Below, piece by piece: positions 50,376 to 60,327 of a DNA stretch of 64,000 nucleotides. Under the pieces are notes generated by a model, which did no database searches, was not told the origin of the DNA, and worked only from the letters and a program-made list of their open reading frames with translations. The stretch is taken from positions 744,001 to 808,000 of the forward strand of contig NZ_CANLOZ010000002.1 of the NCBI RefSeq assembly GCF_947492965.1, read 5' to 3'. Within the stretch, counting starts at the first letter, position 1; every line of letters starts with the position of its first letter. Source of the stretch: an uncultured Aquimarina sp. (GTDB lineage Bacteria > Bacteroidota > Bacteroidia > Flavobacteriales > Flavobacteriaceae). The position numbers and the translations under genes were made by a program.

Positions 50376-52538
50376 ATGAAAAAACTCATGTTATGCATAT
50401 GGTTACTCATGTGCAAATGCGAAATGCAAGCACAGTCGTTAACGAATCATATTGTTATTGATCAATTTGGATATAGACCAAACTCTGACAAAATCGCGGT
50501 AATTAGAGATCCACAAACAGGTTTTGATTCTAGCGAATCTTTTAATCCAGGAAATACATACGCGTTAGTAAATGCTTCCAACGATCAACAGGTATTTACA
50601 GGAACTCCTGTAACCTGGAATGCTGGTGCAGAAGACACATCATCAGGAGATAAAGCTTGGTGGTTTGATTTTAGTAGTCATACAAATCCTGGAACTTATT
50701 ATATTCTAGATACTACTAATAATGTTCGCTCTTTTGAATTCGAAATTCGAGAGGATATCTACAATGAAATACTCAAACAAGCTGTTCGAACATTTTATTA
50801 TCAGCGTGTAGGGTTTGCAAAAGAGACTCCTTACGCAGAACCTAATTGGGCAGATGGTGCCAGTCATATGGGCGCTTTACAAGATACGCAATGCAGAAGT
50901 TACGATGCTCCAAACGATGCTAGTACAGAAAAGGATGTAAGTGGTGGTTGGTATGATGCTGGTGATTACAACAAATACACCAACTGGACTTCTAACTATA
51001 TTTACGAAATGTTGTTGGCTTATGAGGAATCACCTGATGTTTGGGGAGATAATTATAATATTCCAGAATCGGGTAATGCCATTCCAGATATTATTGATGA
51101 AGTCAAATGGGGAATGGATCATTTACTACGATTACAAAATAATGATGGTAGTATGATTGCCGTAGTATCCGAAAGTCATGCAAGTCCTCCTTCTGCTGCA
51201 ACAGGACCAAGTTTGTATGGAGCCGTTAATACAAGTAGCACTTGGAATTCTGCTAGTACTTTTGCTTATGGAGCCAAAATATTTGCCTCTTTAGGAATGA
51301 CTGCTTATGCAAACACCCTAGAACAGGCAGCTACAAGTGCATGGAATTGGGCAACGGCAAATCCTAATGTAGTCTGGAGAAATAATGATGCGGCTAATGG
51401 ATCGCAAGGTATTGGTGCTGGGCAACAAGAAGTAGATGATTACGGAAGAGCCATGTACAAACTGCGTGCTGCAGCACATTTGTATGAAATTACAAATCAA
51501 GATAGCTATAAAACATTTTTTGAAAGTAACTATACAGAAACTCATATGATCGCTTGGAACTTTGTTTTTCCTTACGAAGCTAGAGAACAAGAAACTTTAT
51601 TGTATTATACTAGAATTCCTGGAGTTTCTACCAATGTTAAGGATAATATTGTGAACACGTATAACGGTTCGATGAATTCTAATGCTATTAACTTTATGTC
51701 ATTTGATAAAAAGGTTGATCCTTACATGGCTCATTTAGACACCTACACTTGGGGAAGTAATAACACGAAAGCTAAGAAAGGGCTAACATTTTATAGTATT
51801 AAAGAATATGCACTTAACAATGCCAGAGAAGTAGATGCAGAAAAAGCGGCAGAAAACTACATTCATTATATGCATGGAGTAAACCCTTTGAATATGGTAT
51901 ACCTAACCAATATGTATTCTTATGGAGGTGATCGCTGTGCTAATCAAATATACCACACTTGGTTTCAGGATGGAACGGATTGGGACGAAACAGGTGTTTC
52001 TTTATATGGTCCTGCTCCCGGTTTTGTTCCTGGAGGACCTAATCCAAGCTATGATAGAGATCAATGCTGTAACAGTAGCTGTGGAAGTACCGCAAATGAT
52101 GCTTTGTGTAATGCTATTTCCGTCAATCCTCCTAAAGGACAACCTGATCAGAAATCTTATCTAGATTTTAATAACAACTGGCCATTGAATTCATGGTCAA
52201 TTTCTGAAAATAGTTGTGGATATCAGATAGCATATATTAGACTTTTATCAAAATTTGTTTCAGATTCTAATAATACTTTGTCGATAAACACGCCCAACAC
52301 TCAGAACTCAAAGTTAGTGGTATATCCTAACCCTGCTAAAAATCAAATAAAAATTAAATTCCCGAATGATATAGATACTTCAGACTATACAGTAACTATT
52401 TCTTCTCTAGTTGGAAAAAAATTAATTGAAACCAAAATTAAAGATTACATAAATGTTTCTAAATTAAACCAAGGAATGTATATATTAACTGCCGAAAATA
52501 AAACGAAAACTTTTAGTCAAAAAATTATTATTCAATAA
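50376..52538 (+). CDS. Secreted glycoside hydrolase family 9 (endoglucanase) with T9SS sorting tail
   Basis: 720 aa. Signal peptide to about residue 20 (MQAQ), then an Ig-like cellulase N-domain beginning HIVIDQFGYRPNSDKIAVI, then the GH9 catalytic domain. Catalytic Asp pair in GGWYDAGDYNKYTNW (about 189-203); YMHGVNPLNMVY and the probable acid Glu in WSISENSCGYQ (about 612). A Cys cluster DQCCNSSCG lies late in the domain. From about 646 the type IX tail VVYPNPAKNQIKIKF ends in FSQKIIIQ. Predicted to cut beta-1,4-glucans outside the cell. No SusCD or other CAZyme genes flank it. Confidence 0.93.
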   Translation: MKKLMLCIWLLMCKCEMQAQSLTNHIVIDQFGYRPNSDKIAVIRDPQTGFDSSESFNPGNTYALVNASNDQQVFTGTPVTWNAGAEDTSSGDKAWWFDFSSHTNPGTYYILDTTNNVRSFEFEIREDIYNEILKQAVRTFYYQRVGFAKETPYAEPNWADGASHMGALQDTQCRSYDAPNDASTEKDVSGGWYDAGDYNKYTNWTSNYIYEMLLAYEESPDVWGDNYNIPESGNAIPDIIDEVKWGMDHLLRLQNNDGSMIAVVSESHASPPSAATGPSLYGAVNTSSTWNSASTFAYGAKIFASLGMTAYANTLEQAATSAWNWATANPNVVWRNNDAANGSQGIGAGQQEVDDYGRAMYKLRAAAHLYEITNQDSYKTFFESNYTETHMIAWNFVFPYEAREQETLLYYTRIPGVSTNVKDNIVNTYNGSMNSNAINFMSFDKKVDPYMAHLDTYTWGSNNTKAKKGLTFYSIKEYALNNAREVDAEKAAENYIHYMHGVNPLNMVYLTNMYSYGGDRCANQIYHTWFQDGTDWDETGVSLYGPAPGFVPGGPNPSYDRDQCCNSSCGSTANDALCNAISVNPPKGQPDQKSYLDFNNNWPLNSWSISENSCGYQIAYIRLLSKFVSDSNNTLSINTPNTQNSKLVVYPNPAKNQIKIKFPNDIDTSDYTVTISSLVGKKLIETKIKDYINVSKLNQGMYILTAENKTKTFSQKIIIQ

Positions 52539-52554
52539 AATAAAATTATACCAA

Positions 52555-52839
52555 ATGAAACTTTCAGAAACTGAAATTACGGATCGTCTTAAAACTATGG
52601 ACGGATGGGAATATGAAGATAATGCTCTACATACATCTTTTGAATTTGAAAACTTTAAAGATGCTTTCTCTGCGATGTCCAGAATAGCTTTTGAAGCGGA
52701 AGCATTAAATCATCATCCAGATTGGTCTAATGTATATAATGTAGTAAATATATCCTTGTCTACACATGACGCTGATGGAGTAACGGATAAAGACTTTGAG
52801 CTTGCAAAGGCAATTGACGGCATCGTAGAAGAAGAATAA
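52555..52839 (+). CDS. 4a-hydroxytetrahydrobiopterin dehydratase
   Basis: 94 aa, the usual size of pterin-4a-carbinolamine dehydratase. Signature EALNHHPDWSNVYNVV, then LSTHDADGVTDKDFELA, with the conserved His pair, Trp and Asp. Recycles the pterin cofactor of aromatic amino acid hydroxylases; no hydroxylase gene lies nearby. Confidence 0.93.
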   Translation: MKLSETEITDRLKTMDGWEYEDNALHTSFEFENFKDAFSAMSRIAFEAEALNHHPDWSNVYNVVNISLSTHDADGVTDKDFELAKAIDGIVEEE

Positions 52840-52865
52840 AAATATGCTGTAGAATCAAACATCTA

Positions 52866-52897
52866 TTTGTGAAACTTTTGGTTTCTACTTATGTTTG
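52866..52897 (+). promoter_or_regulatory. Promoter of the yebC-type gene
   Basis: TTTG (52866-52869), a 20-bp spacer and TATGTTTG (52890-52897) match the Bacteroidota consensus closely. ATG follows 23 bp later. Confidence 0.7.
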
Positions 52898-52920
52898 TAA
52901 TTAGATTTTAAATTTAGATT

Positions 52921-53646
52921 ATGGGAAGAGCTTTTGAGTTCAGAAAGGCACGTAAAATGAAACGTTGGTCTGCAATGGCCAAAGCATTTACTAGAATTGG
53001 TAAAGATATTGTAATGGCTGTGAAAGAAGGAGGACCAGATCCTGATTCTAATTCACGTTTAAGAGCGGTTATACAGAATGCTAAGTCTGTAAATATGCCA
53101 AAGGACAATATCGAGCGTGCGATCAAAAGAGCTTCTGATAAAACACAAGGAGATTATAAAGAAGTTCTTTTCGAAGGATATGCTCCTCATGGCATTGCTA
53201 TTCTTGTAGAAACTGCTACCGATAATAATAATAGAACCGTTGCCAATATTAGATCTTATTTTAATAAATGCGATGGAAATTTAGGAACTTCGGGATCTGT
53301 AGAATTTATGTTTGATCACACTTGCAATTTTAGAATTAACGGAGAAGGTCTAGATCCAGAAGAATTAGAACTAGAATTTATTGATTTTGGTGCTGAAGAG
53401 GTGTTTCAGGATGAAGATGGAATTTTAATCTATGCTCCTTTTGGTAGTTTTGGAACTATCCAAAAAGAATTAGAAAGTCGCGAAATTGAAATTCTTTCTT
53501 CTGGTTTTGAGCGAATCCCACAAGTAACTAAAGAATTAACTCCAGAGCAAGCAGCGGATGTAGAAAAGCTTTTAGAAAAAATTGAAGAAGATGATGATGT
53601 GCAAAATGTATATCATACTATGCAAGAATCTTCTTCTGAAGCATAA
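52921..53646 (+). CDS. YebC/PmpR family DNA-binding regulatory/translation factor
   Basis: 241 aa. Starts MGRAFEFRKARKMKRWSAMAKAF, then GGPDPDSNSRLRAVIQNAKSVNMPKDNIERAIKRA and LFEGYAPHGIAILVE, all diagnostic. The C-terminal acidic helix ends QNVYHTMQESS. Called a transcription factor in older work. The related YebC/TACO1 proteins are now linked to translation of difficult (for example proline-rich) sequences. Terminated at 53671-53701. Confidence 0.95.
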   Translation: MGRAFEFRKARKMKRWSAMAKAFTRIGKDIVMAVKEGGPDPDSNSRLRAVIQNAKSVNMPKDNIERAIKRASDKTQGDYKEVLFEGYAPHGIAILVETATDNNNRTVANIRSYFNKCDGNLGTSGSVEFMFDHTCNFRINGEGLDPEELELEFIDFGAEEVFQDEDGILIYAPFGSFGTIQKELESREIEILSSGFERIPQVTKELTPEQAADVEKLLEKIEEDDDVQNVYHTMQESSSEA

Positions 53647-53670
53647 TTAAAAGTATAACAATACTTTATG

Positions 53671-53701
53671 AAAAGACTGTCTATAAAAGGCAGTCTTTTT
53701 T
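53671..53701 (+). terminator. Terminator after the yebC-type gene
   Basis: Stem AAAAGACTG / CAGTCTTTT (53671-53679 with 53691-53699), 11-nt loop, followed by T run. Confidence 0.8.
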
Positions 53702-53746
53702 GTTATGTTTAAATAATTTTTTCGACTTACATCAAAACAACATACA

Positions 53747-54262
53747 ATGAAACAATGGATATTTTTGATTTTATTATCGTTTGGTGTAAGCGTTACAGCC
53801 CAACAAATGAATAATGAAACACTAGGAGAAATAATTACCCAAAAAGCTGATACGATAAATGGAATCACTGGTAATTGGCAATTTATTTATAAAGAAATCC
53901 CAATGTTGTGTGTTACCGATGAAAGGAATAACCGAATGAGAATCATTGCTCCAATAACAGACTCCAGTAATCTAGATAAAGATTTATTACTAGATTCTAT
54001 GACTGCGAATTTTCATTCTGCCTTAGATGTAAAATACGCCATTTCTAATGGAATCCTATGGTCTGCTTATGTGCACCCGTTAAAAGAACTTACCACGGAA
54101 CAAGTCGAAAGCGCTTTATCACAGGTTTATCTTGCTGCCAAAACCTTTGGGACTACATTTTCTAGTACAGAATTACTTTTTGGAGCCAGTGCTTTAGAAG
54201 AAGAAAAAAAGGAAGAACCTAAAAAAGAAGTGATTAAAAAAGAGAGTACGCGAAAATTTTAA
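53747..54262 (+). CDS. Secreted protein of unknown function
   Basis: 171 aa. Signal peptide MKQWIFLILLSFGVSVTAQQ. The middle has NWQFIYKEIPMLCVTDERNNRMRIIAPI and an alternating helix/strand pattern somewhat like YbjN/CesT-type folds, though no motif proves it. The tail is highly charged (EEEKKEEPKKEVIKKE). The last 4 bp overlap the convergent zinc-ribbon gene. Confidence 0.65.
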   Translation: MKQWIFLILLSFGVSVTAQQMNNETLGEIITQKADTINGITGNWQFIYKEIPMLCVTDERNNRMRIIAPITDSSNLDKDLLLDSMTANFHSALDVKYAISNGILWSAYVHPLKELTTEQVESALSQVYLAAKTFGTTFSSTELLFGASALEEEKKEEPKKEVIKKESTRKF

Positions 54263-54990
54263 TTATTTCGATTCTTAAATTCAGTATATCCTTCTTTTCC
54301 AATAATTTCATATATATCAGAATCAAGCTGTTCCATTTCAGTATTGTTATCTTTATATTGTTTACATAAGACGTCCAGATATAAAGACAAACGTTCTTTC
54401 TCCTTAAGTTCTTGTAATAAAAATAGAATACACCTTACTATTTCCTCCTGATATTCTCCAATGAACTTATCCTGAATATCTTTTGCCAATTGAGCAATTT
54501 TTAGCGTTTCTAACAGCCCATCCTTTTTATCATGGATCTTACTTAGATGTAGTGCTTTCATTTTTTGATAATTAATCAATGAATAAAACTTCATATAATT
54601 ACCCTCTTCAAATAAAAACTCTTTACTAGCATCAAGAGAAACACCCATATCATGTAACCTTACTATTTCTTGATCTAATACTTTTTCAAATCTAGAGAAC
54701 AACTTATGATAAAAACTACTTTTATCCAATTGACTAAGGTATGCATGGATTTGTTCCATTTTAGCATAAAAATTGACTAAGTACTTGGGTTGATCAGGAG
54801 TTAGTAGAGTACTTTCCTCAAGAAGTGTAATTACTTGATTATATAGAACGTCTTCTATGTTTTTATAATCAATAACACTTACATGTTCAAAAACAGAATT
54901 ACAATATGAGCAAGTATATAGATTTGGTTTATTCTCTTTAAAAGAGTCATTTGCTCCACAACTAGGACACTGTAATCGATTACTATTCAT
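54259..54990 (-). CDS. Zinc-ribbon protein with helical C-terminal region
   Basis: 243 aa. The N-terminus LQCPSCGANDSFKENKPNLYTCSYCNSVFEHV holds two CxxC pairs of a zinc ribbon. The remainder (residues 45-243) is predicted helical, Leu/Lys/Glu-rich and without known motifs. A nucleic-acid or protein-binding adaptor would fit; function unknown. The next gene on the strand (acyltransferase) starts independently of it. Confidence 0.65.
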   Translation of the reverse strand: MNSNRLQCPSCGANDSFKENKPNLYTCSYCNSVFEHVSVIDYKNIEDVLYNQVITLLEESTLLTPDQPKYLVNFYAKMEQIHAYLSQLDKSSFYHKLFSRFEKVLDQEIVRLHDMGVSLDASKEFLFEEGNYMKFYSLINYQKMKALHLSKIHDKKDGLLETLKIAQLAKDIQDKFIGEYQEEIVRCILFLLQELKEKERLSLYLDVLCKQYKDNNTEMEQLDSDIYEIIGKEGYTEFKNRNN

Positions 54991-55029
54991 AACATTAACA
55001 CTGTTCTTTTATGGTATGATTGAAAAGAT

Positions 55030-55581
55030 TTAAGGATCAAAACTATATTTGGGAACTTTTCCCTTAACACCTTTAAAAAAGCTGTACATATGCTGTAAAT
55101 CCTTATCCAAATCACCAGTTGGATGAAAAGCTTTAGAAATCACTACTCGCTTTTTTCCAAAATCAAAGGCTACCATGATTATTGGAACATTTGCTGCCAT
55201 TGCGATATAATAAAATCCTGTTTTCCAAGATTCCACTTTTTTTCTGGTACCTTCTGGAGCTAGGGTAATTCTTAATTCATCACGCTTTTCAAATTCTTTA
55301 GCAATCGCTTCTACTTTATTCTGCCCAGGTGTCCTATCAAGTGCAATCCCTCCCACCTTTCTAAAATACCATCCAAAAGGCCATTTAAAAAGCTCTTTTT
55401 TTCCCATGAAGCTAATTTTAACACCTGCTAATTGTCTAATTAACAGCCCTATATAAAAGTCGTGCCAACTAGTATGAGGGACAGCAATGACCACACACTT
55501 TTTTACATTATCAGCATCGAAATCACCTATCATCTCCCAGCCCATAATTTTATGAAATATAAAAGATGATAGCTTTCTCAT
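55030..55581 (-). CDS. 1-acyl-glycerol-3-phosphate acyltransferase-like (PlsC family)
   Basis: 183 aa, short PlsC-type enzyme. Catalytic HTSWHDFY (HX4D), the FMGKKELFKWPFGW motif, GGIALDRTP, and LAPEGTRKK (EGTR motif) followed by PIIMVAFDF. No long transmembrane segment apart from a weak N-terminal one. Might acylate lysophospholipids or another lipid. The neighbouring KdsB-KdnB fusion 26 bp upstream makes a lipid A or LPS-related role possible, by inference. Confidence 0.85.
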   Translation of the reverse strand: MRKLSSFIFHKIMGWEMIGDFDADNVKKCVVIAVPHTSWHDFYIGLLIRQLAGVKISFMGKKELFKWPFGWYFRKVGGIALDRTPGQNKVEAIAKEFEKRDELRITLAPEGTRKKVESWKTGFYYIAMAANVPIIMVAFDFGKKRVVISKAFHPTGDLDKDLQHMYSFFKGVKGKVPKYSFDP

Positions 55582-55607
55582 GAGTTATTAAATATTATAA
55601 AGAGAAG

Positions 55608-57482
55608 TTACAAAGAGCGATAAATACCTTTTAACTTATCTGCATTGATATGTTCCTTCCAATTTTTACCCAGCGCATTTTCCCATAAAGGAACCAATCC
55701 AAGAGCCACAGAGACCATAGTATCTAATTGATCTTCTGAAACATTAGCACATATACCTTGTGGTATATGTATATTGTGTAGCTCTTTCATTTGTTTAAAA
55801 ATCGCTACGCCTTCAGGATAGTACTCACCTAATTTATCGAATACGATGCAATTACCAATACCATGTTTTGTTCCTAAAACGTATGCCAATCCATAACTCA
55901 TAGCATGAGCAATACCAACTTGAGAATAAGCTATGCTCATTCCTCCATGCCATGAAGCCATCATTAATTTAGCATCAGCTTCTTCTTTGTGTAAAGTATT
56001 ATCTAAAAATATTTCCTTACAAAGATCATACGCCTTTTCGCCATAACTTTGACTAAATGCATTAAGATAAGTACCTTTTAGAGATTCTATACAATGTATA
56101 TAGCAATCCATACCTGTATAAAACCACTGATCTTTTGGTACGTCTTTTATAAGTTCTGGATCTAGTATTACCTGATCAAACGGAGTGAAATCAGAATTAA
56201 TACCTAATTTTTTTTCAGGACCTGTCAATACTGTTGTTCTCGACACCTCTGCTCCAGTTCCAGATATTGTGGGAATACCAACATGGTACACTGCTTTGTG
56301 ATGCACCAGATCCCATCCTTGATACTCAGTAGCACTTCCAGAATTATTCATCATAATAGCAACCGCTTTAGCAAGATCCATGATAGATCCTCCTCCAATT
56401 CCTATAATTCCGCTTGGAGTAAAGCCAAATTCTTGCTTTAATTCCGTTACAAGTTGATCTACTTGAGAAGTTTTAGGTTCTTCTTTTGTAGAAACATATA
56501 TAATCTTGTCTGTACCTGATAATTCAATCCTATCTTCGATAAATGTTTTATTGTTCTCAAAGACATCATCAATAAGATAGATGAATGGGGCTCCATTCTT
56601 TCGTTCTGCAGAGAGGATTTGTCCTAGTTGATTAAAGGATCCTTTACCAAAAACCACTCTTGGCACCATAGGAAAATTCTTATGGAAAGATTCTTTTACT
56701 TTAGGAGTAACCGTAGATGTAATGTTCAAAAGATTTTGTTTGTTAATTAAATTTCTTGCTTTTTCTAAATCTTCTGGGGTATCTATTTCCACACCTTCAT
56801 GGTGTGTCTCTATCATTTTTATATTCTTACCATATTCTAAATATCGTATGCATTCAATTTTCTCTGAAGCTTCTAGCGTTCTCATCGGTAGGCGATAAAA
56901 ATCTAAAATTGCTTGCTTTCTGAATGCATAGATCCCTTTATGTTTAAAATAGGTATGACTTACTTGTTTATCACGTGGGTAAGGTATGGGAGCACGAGAA
57001 AAATATAATGCGTAATCATTCTCATCTACGATTACCTTTACACTATTAGGATTTACGATATCATCCCAATCGGTCATTGGGGTCATCAAACTTGCCAAAT
57101 CGATCTTATCTGCATCTTCTCCCTGAAAAACCTCTAAGACTTTTTCAAGACTTTCTCTTTCTGTAAATGGCTCATCTCCCTGAACATTAACCACGATATC
57201 GATATCCATATCTGCTACAGCTTCAGCAATTCTATCGCTTCCGCAGTCATGTTCTTTTTTACTCATAATAGCTTTACCACCATGAGATGTAATTTCATCA
57301 AATATAATTTCGCTATCGGTAACTACATATACCTCGCTAAATAATGATGTTTTTACCGCGGCTTCGTATGTTCTCAATATAACGGATTTTCCCTCAAGAT
57401 CTTGCATAAGTTTCCCTGGAAATCGGGATGCAGCGTATCTCGCAGGAATCATTGCGATAGTTTTTAGTTCAGTTTTGTTCAA
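55608..57482 (-). CDS. KdsB-KdnB fusion: CMP-Kdo synthetase joined to Kdo 8-oxidase-like dehydrogenase
   Basis: 624 aa in one frame. Residues 1-245 are 3-deoxy-manno-octulosonate cytidylyltransferase: [55 protein letters not shown]. From about 262 an iron-containing alcohol dehydrogenase follows ([38 protein letters not shown], metal ligands near [11 protein letters not shown] and [19 protein letters not shown]). This part resembles KdnB, which in Shewanella oxidises Kdo at C8 before amination by KdnA. No KdnA-type aminotransferase is in the window. Own promoter at 57503-57532. Confidence 0.88.
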   Translation of the reverse strand: MNKTELKTIAMIPARYAASRFPGKLMQDLEGKSVILRTYEAAVKTSLFSEVYVVTDSEIIFDEITSHGGKAIMSKKEHDCGSDRIAEAVADMDIDIVVNVQGDEPFTERESLEKVLEVFQGEDADKIDLASLMTPMTDWDDIVNPNSVKVIVDENDYALYFSRAPIPYPRDKQVSHTYFKHKGIYAFRKQAILDFYRLPMRTLEASEKIECIRYLEYGKNIKMIETHHEGVEIDTPEDLEKARNLINKQNLLNITSTVTPKVKESFHKNFPMVPRVVFGKGSFNQLGQILSAERKNGAPFIYLIDDVFENNKTFIEDRIELSGTDKIIYVSTKEEPKTSQVDQLVTELKQEFGFTPSGIIGIGGGSIMDLAKAVAIMMNNSGSATEYQGWDLVHHKAVYHVGIPTISGTGAEVSRTTVLTGPEKKLGINSDFTPFDQVILDPELIKDVPKDQWFYTGMDCYIHCIESLKGTYLNAFSQSYGEKAYDLCKEIFLDNTLHKEEADAKLMMASWHGGMSIAYSQVGIAHAMSYGLAYVLGTKHGIGNCIVFDKLGEYYPEGVAIFKQMKELHNIHIPQGICANVSEDQLDTMVSVALGLVPLWENALGKNWKEHINADKLKGIYRSL

Positions 57483-57502
57483 AATTGCTTGCTTTTGCGG
57501 GT

Positions 57503-57532
57503 CAAAAATAGGTTTTTTAAATCGATTTTCAA
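57503..57532 (-). promoter_or_regulatory. Promoter of the KdsB-KdnB gene
   Basis: Minus strand TTG (plus 57530-57532), a 19-bp spacer, TATTTTTG (plus 57503-57510), 20 bp before the ATG. It overlaps the last codon of the DUF4126 gene. Confidence 0.6.
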
Positions 57533-58092
57533 GAAGAGCGCCTGAATAGTTTTTTATAAACTTTTCTTAAACCAAAAAACAACACTATTACCAAAATAAT
57601 AGCTACCAATGGAAGAAATACAGATAATATCGATATAACAGTTGCAGTTCCCGTTTCTACTGTAGCTATTATCGGATTTGCCAATCCTCCAGTCGTAGCA
57701 GAAGATGTTAACCGCGATGCTCCCATGGTACTTTTTACAGTAGCCGCCGTTCCTCCACCAGCAATAATTGCAAGTGCCCAAGTAACTACAGGACTCAAAT
57801 TAGCGACGGTAGAAACCATCACTGCTGTTCCTGCAATGGCTGCAAGTGGAATTGCTATGGTGTCGAGCAAATTATCAAACCAAGGAATATAGTAAGCCAA
57901 TATCTCTACTACCGTTGCTATAGATAAAACGATTAACGCAGTATTGCTCCCTACCCACTCCCATTCAGAATTTAAAGGAATAACTCCATAATGACCTGCT
58001 ATACTGATTGCTAGCAAGGGTAAAAAAACTCTAAATCCTACGGAAGCAGCCAAACCAACTCCTAAACATATACTCAAAATAGTCTCTTGCAT
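57529..58092 (-). CDS. DUF4126 family membrane protein
   Basis: 187 aa, about five transmembrane segments. Starts [36 protein letters not shown], with [42 protein letters not shown] compressed in mid-protein, and a basic C-terminus [13 protein letters not shown]4126 proteins are uncharacterised inner-membrane proteins. The gene lies 11 bp after the helicase stop and is probably co-transcribed with it. Confidence 0.85.
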   Translation of the reverse strand: MQETILSICLGVGLAASVGFRVFLPLLAISIAGHYGVIPLNSEWEWVGSNTALIVLSIATVVEILAYYIPWFDNLLDTIAIPLAAIAGTAVMVSTVANLSPVVTWALAIIAGGGTAATVKSTMGASRLTSSATTGGLANPIIATVETGTATVISILSVFLPLVAIILVIVLFFGLRKVYKKLFRRSS

Positions 58093-58103
58093 ATACTTTT
58101 ACT

Positions 58104-59531
58104 TTAATTTTCGATAAAAAATTCATCTTTAAAACCTATAAGATATAATTTTTCTTTCGCTCGGGTCACTGCAGTATACAGCCATCGTAGATAGTCTTTA
58201 TTAATTCCATCAGGAAGATAAGGTTGTTCTATAAAAACTGTATCCCACTGTCCTCCTTGCGATTTATGGCAAGTAATCCCATATGAAAATTTAACTTGAA
58301 GTCCATTAAAAAACTTGTTGTTTTTTACCCCTAAAAACTTCTTATACTTAGATTTTTCATCTTCGAAATCCTTTAAAACCTCTTGATATAATTTATTCGA
58401 ATCCTCATAGGACAATGATGGGCTCTCCGAAGTTAAGGTGTCAAGAATTAATACTGTTTCTAATGGTTTTTGATCAGGATAATCCACCATCATTATTTTT
58501 ACTTCTGCAAAACGAAAACCATATAATTCTTTAATTGCATAAATTTCAAGAATTTTAATGATATCTCCATTTGCAATAAAACCTGCTTCACTTTTATTAT
58601 CTAACCAAAAATAGTTATTCTTTACCACCATTAGATAATCTCCAGAAGATAACTCTTCTTCCTGAAATAAGATTCTGGATCGAATCTGTTGATTATAGAT
58701 ATTAGCTCTTTTATTAGAACGTAGTATAATAACAGACTCTTCGTGTCCTGAGCTGGCATAAGAATCATTTAAAGCATCCATGATATCATGACCATCCACT
58801 AATCGAATAATATCTGGATATCCCTGAATATCGAACTGAAAAGAATCATAAAAACCACCATTTAATAATTCCCTAAGATTAGTGGCATTCATGAGTATAC
58901 CACTATCTTCGGCTTGTCTTACTACTTCATCCAATTCTATTTGAGTTACCTCTTTATTAAATCCCATTGATAAGGTGTCAGGATCTAAAGCGGGACTAAC
59001 TTCCAGTTTTACTGGCGGCAGCTGTGCAGTATCTCCTATAAACAAGATCTTACAATTATGACCAGAATAAACAAACATCATTAGATCATCTAGTAATGAA
59101 CCATTCTCAAACAGTTTACTGTCACTTGGAGTATCTGGTATCATGGAAGCTTCATCCACGATAAAAATGGTATTTCTTTTCTTGTTTTGTTTTAGTTGAA
59201 AAGCTAGACCACCACTATTGGTTTTTTTAGGATAGTAAATATTCCTATGAATGGTTTGTGCTTGTCGTCCAGAATAATTACTAATTACCTTTGCAGCTCG
59301 ACCTGTTGGCGCTAATAAAACAGAGCTTAACTTTGCTTTCCATAGGTTTTTTACCAAAGTACCTATTAAAGTAGTTTTTCCTGTTCCGGCATACCCTTTT
59401 AGTAAAAAAAGATCATCTTTTTTACTTGATAAAATAAAAGCTGAAAGTTTTTGAAGTACAACATCCTGTTTTAGAGTGGGTTCAAAAGGAAAATCATCTT
59501 TTAATAATTGATAAAACTCTATTTCCCTCAT
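58104..59531 (-). CDS. RecD-like superfamily 1 DNA helicase
   Basis: 475 aa from ATG 59531 (MREIEFYQLL); the longer frame starts at a GTG in the promoter region of the divergent gene. FPFEPTLKQDVVLQKL, Walker A LKGYAGTGKTTLIGT, VDEASMIPD (motif II), FIGDTAQLPPVK (motif III), and the C-terminal UvrD_C_2 region with VKFSYGITCHKSQGGQWDTVF and YTAVTRAKEKL. A short RecD2/Pif1-like 5'-3' helicase common in Bacteroidota; no RecB or RecC neighbours. Confidence 0.9.
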   Translation of the reverse strand: MREIEFYQLLKDDFPFEPTLKQDVVLQKLSAFILSSKKDDLFLLKGYAGTGKTTLIGTLVKNLWKAKLSSVLLAPTGRAAKVISNYSGRQAQTIHRNIYYPKKTNSGGLAFQLKQNKKRNTIFIVDEASMIPDTPSDSKLFENGSLLDDLMMFVYSGHNCKILFIGDTAQLPPVKLEVSPALDPDTLSMGFNKEVTQIELDEVVRQAEDSGILMNATNLRELLNGGFYDSFQFDIQGYPDIIRLVDGHDIMDALNDSYASSGHEESVIILRSNKRANIYNQQIRSRILFQEEELSSGDYLMVVKNNYFWLDNKSEAGFIANGDIIKILEIYAIKELYGFRFAEVKIMMVDYPDQKPLETVLILDTLTSESPSLSYEDSNKLYQEVLKDFEDEKSKYKKFLGVKNNKFFNGLQVKFSYGITCHKSQGGQWDTVFIEQPYLPDGINKDYLRWLYTAVTRAKEKLYLIGFKDEFFIEN

Positions 59532-59667
59532 GAAAAATTCTTGTTCCGTAAATCCATAATCTGTTAATAAATCAAAGATAGTAATGATTTTTTGGCTATA
59601 AACTTTTACGATTAAAAAAAAATTGTAGATTTGCGTATACACTAATGTCTAAAAGCTAAATTATAAA

Positions 59668-60327
59668 ATGAAAATTGTTCTTCAATTAGTTCTATGGGTA
59701 GTTATCGGAGTTTTAGGATACCTGGTATTTAATTCTGTAATGGGTCCTGTAAGGTTCAATAAAATTAAAGAAGCGCGTTACGCAAAAGCCATTGAAAACT
59801 TAAGAGATATCCGACAAGCAGAATTAGCTCATAAAACCGTGGTTGGTAGATTCGAAAAAGATCCAACTAAATTAATTGCTTTTATAGATACTGCTAAATT
59901 TACCCTTACACAGCGTAGAGATTCAAGTTTTGTAAGATTTAATAAAATATTACAAATTGATGAGCCAAAAGATACTGTTGTAGTAGATACTCTTGGTTAT
60001 GCTTCTGTAAAAGATTCGTTATTTAAAGGAAGTGATCGTTATAAGAATATGATGAAAGTTCCTGTAGAAGGTAAAGAAGCTAATTTTGAATTAGATGCTG
60101 GATTCATTGATAAAAATGGTATTCGTGTAAGTGTTTTCGAAGCAAGAGTAGCGAAAGAAGTTTTATTACACGACCTTGATAAAGATCTATTATTTCAGGA
60201 AAAGCAAGTTGTTTCTGTTGAAGAGGTAAACGGACCATTCTTGTCAGTAGGTTCTATGCAGGAAGTTAATACTAAAGGAAACTGGCCAAAACTTTATGAC
60301 ACCAACGTTACAACCACAGAAGAGTAA
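59668..60327 (+). CDS. Membrane-anchored protein with pseudopilin-like N-terminal region
   Basis: 219 aa. One transmembrane helix (about 4-25), then an amphipathic segment AKAIENLRDIRQAELAHKTVVGRFEKDPTKLIAFI. The spacing and composition are reminiscent of the post-helix part of type II/IV pseudopilins (LxxIRxAQxAYK...GxY). No classical prepilin peptidase site is visible. The rest is beta-rich and ends with GSMQEVNTKGNWPKLYD. It overlaps the next gene by 32 bp, so translation is coupled. No family name recognised with certainty. Confidence 0.7.
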   Translation: MKIVLQLVLWVVIGVLGYLVFNSVMGPVRFNKIKEARYAKAIENLRDIRQAELAHKTVVGRFEKDPTKLIAFIDTAKFTLTQRRDSSFVRFNKILQIDEPKDTVVVDTLGYASVKDSLFKGSDRYKNMMKVPVEGKEANFELDAGFIDKNGIRVSVFEARVAKEVLLHDLDKDLLFQEKQVVSVEEVNGPFLSVGSMQEVNTKGNWPKLYDTNVTTTEE

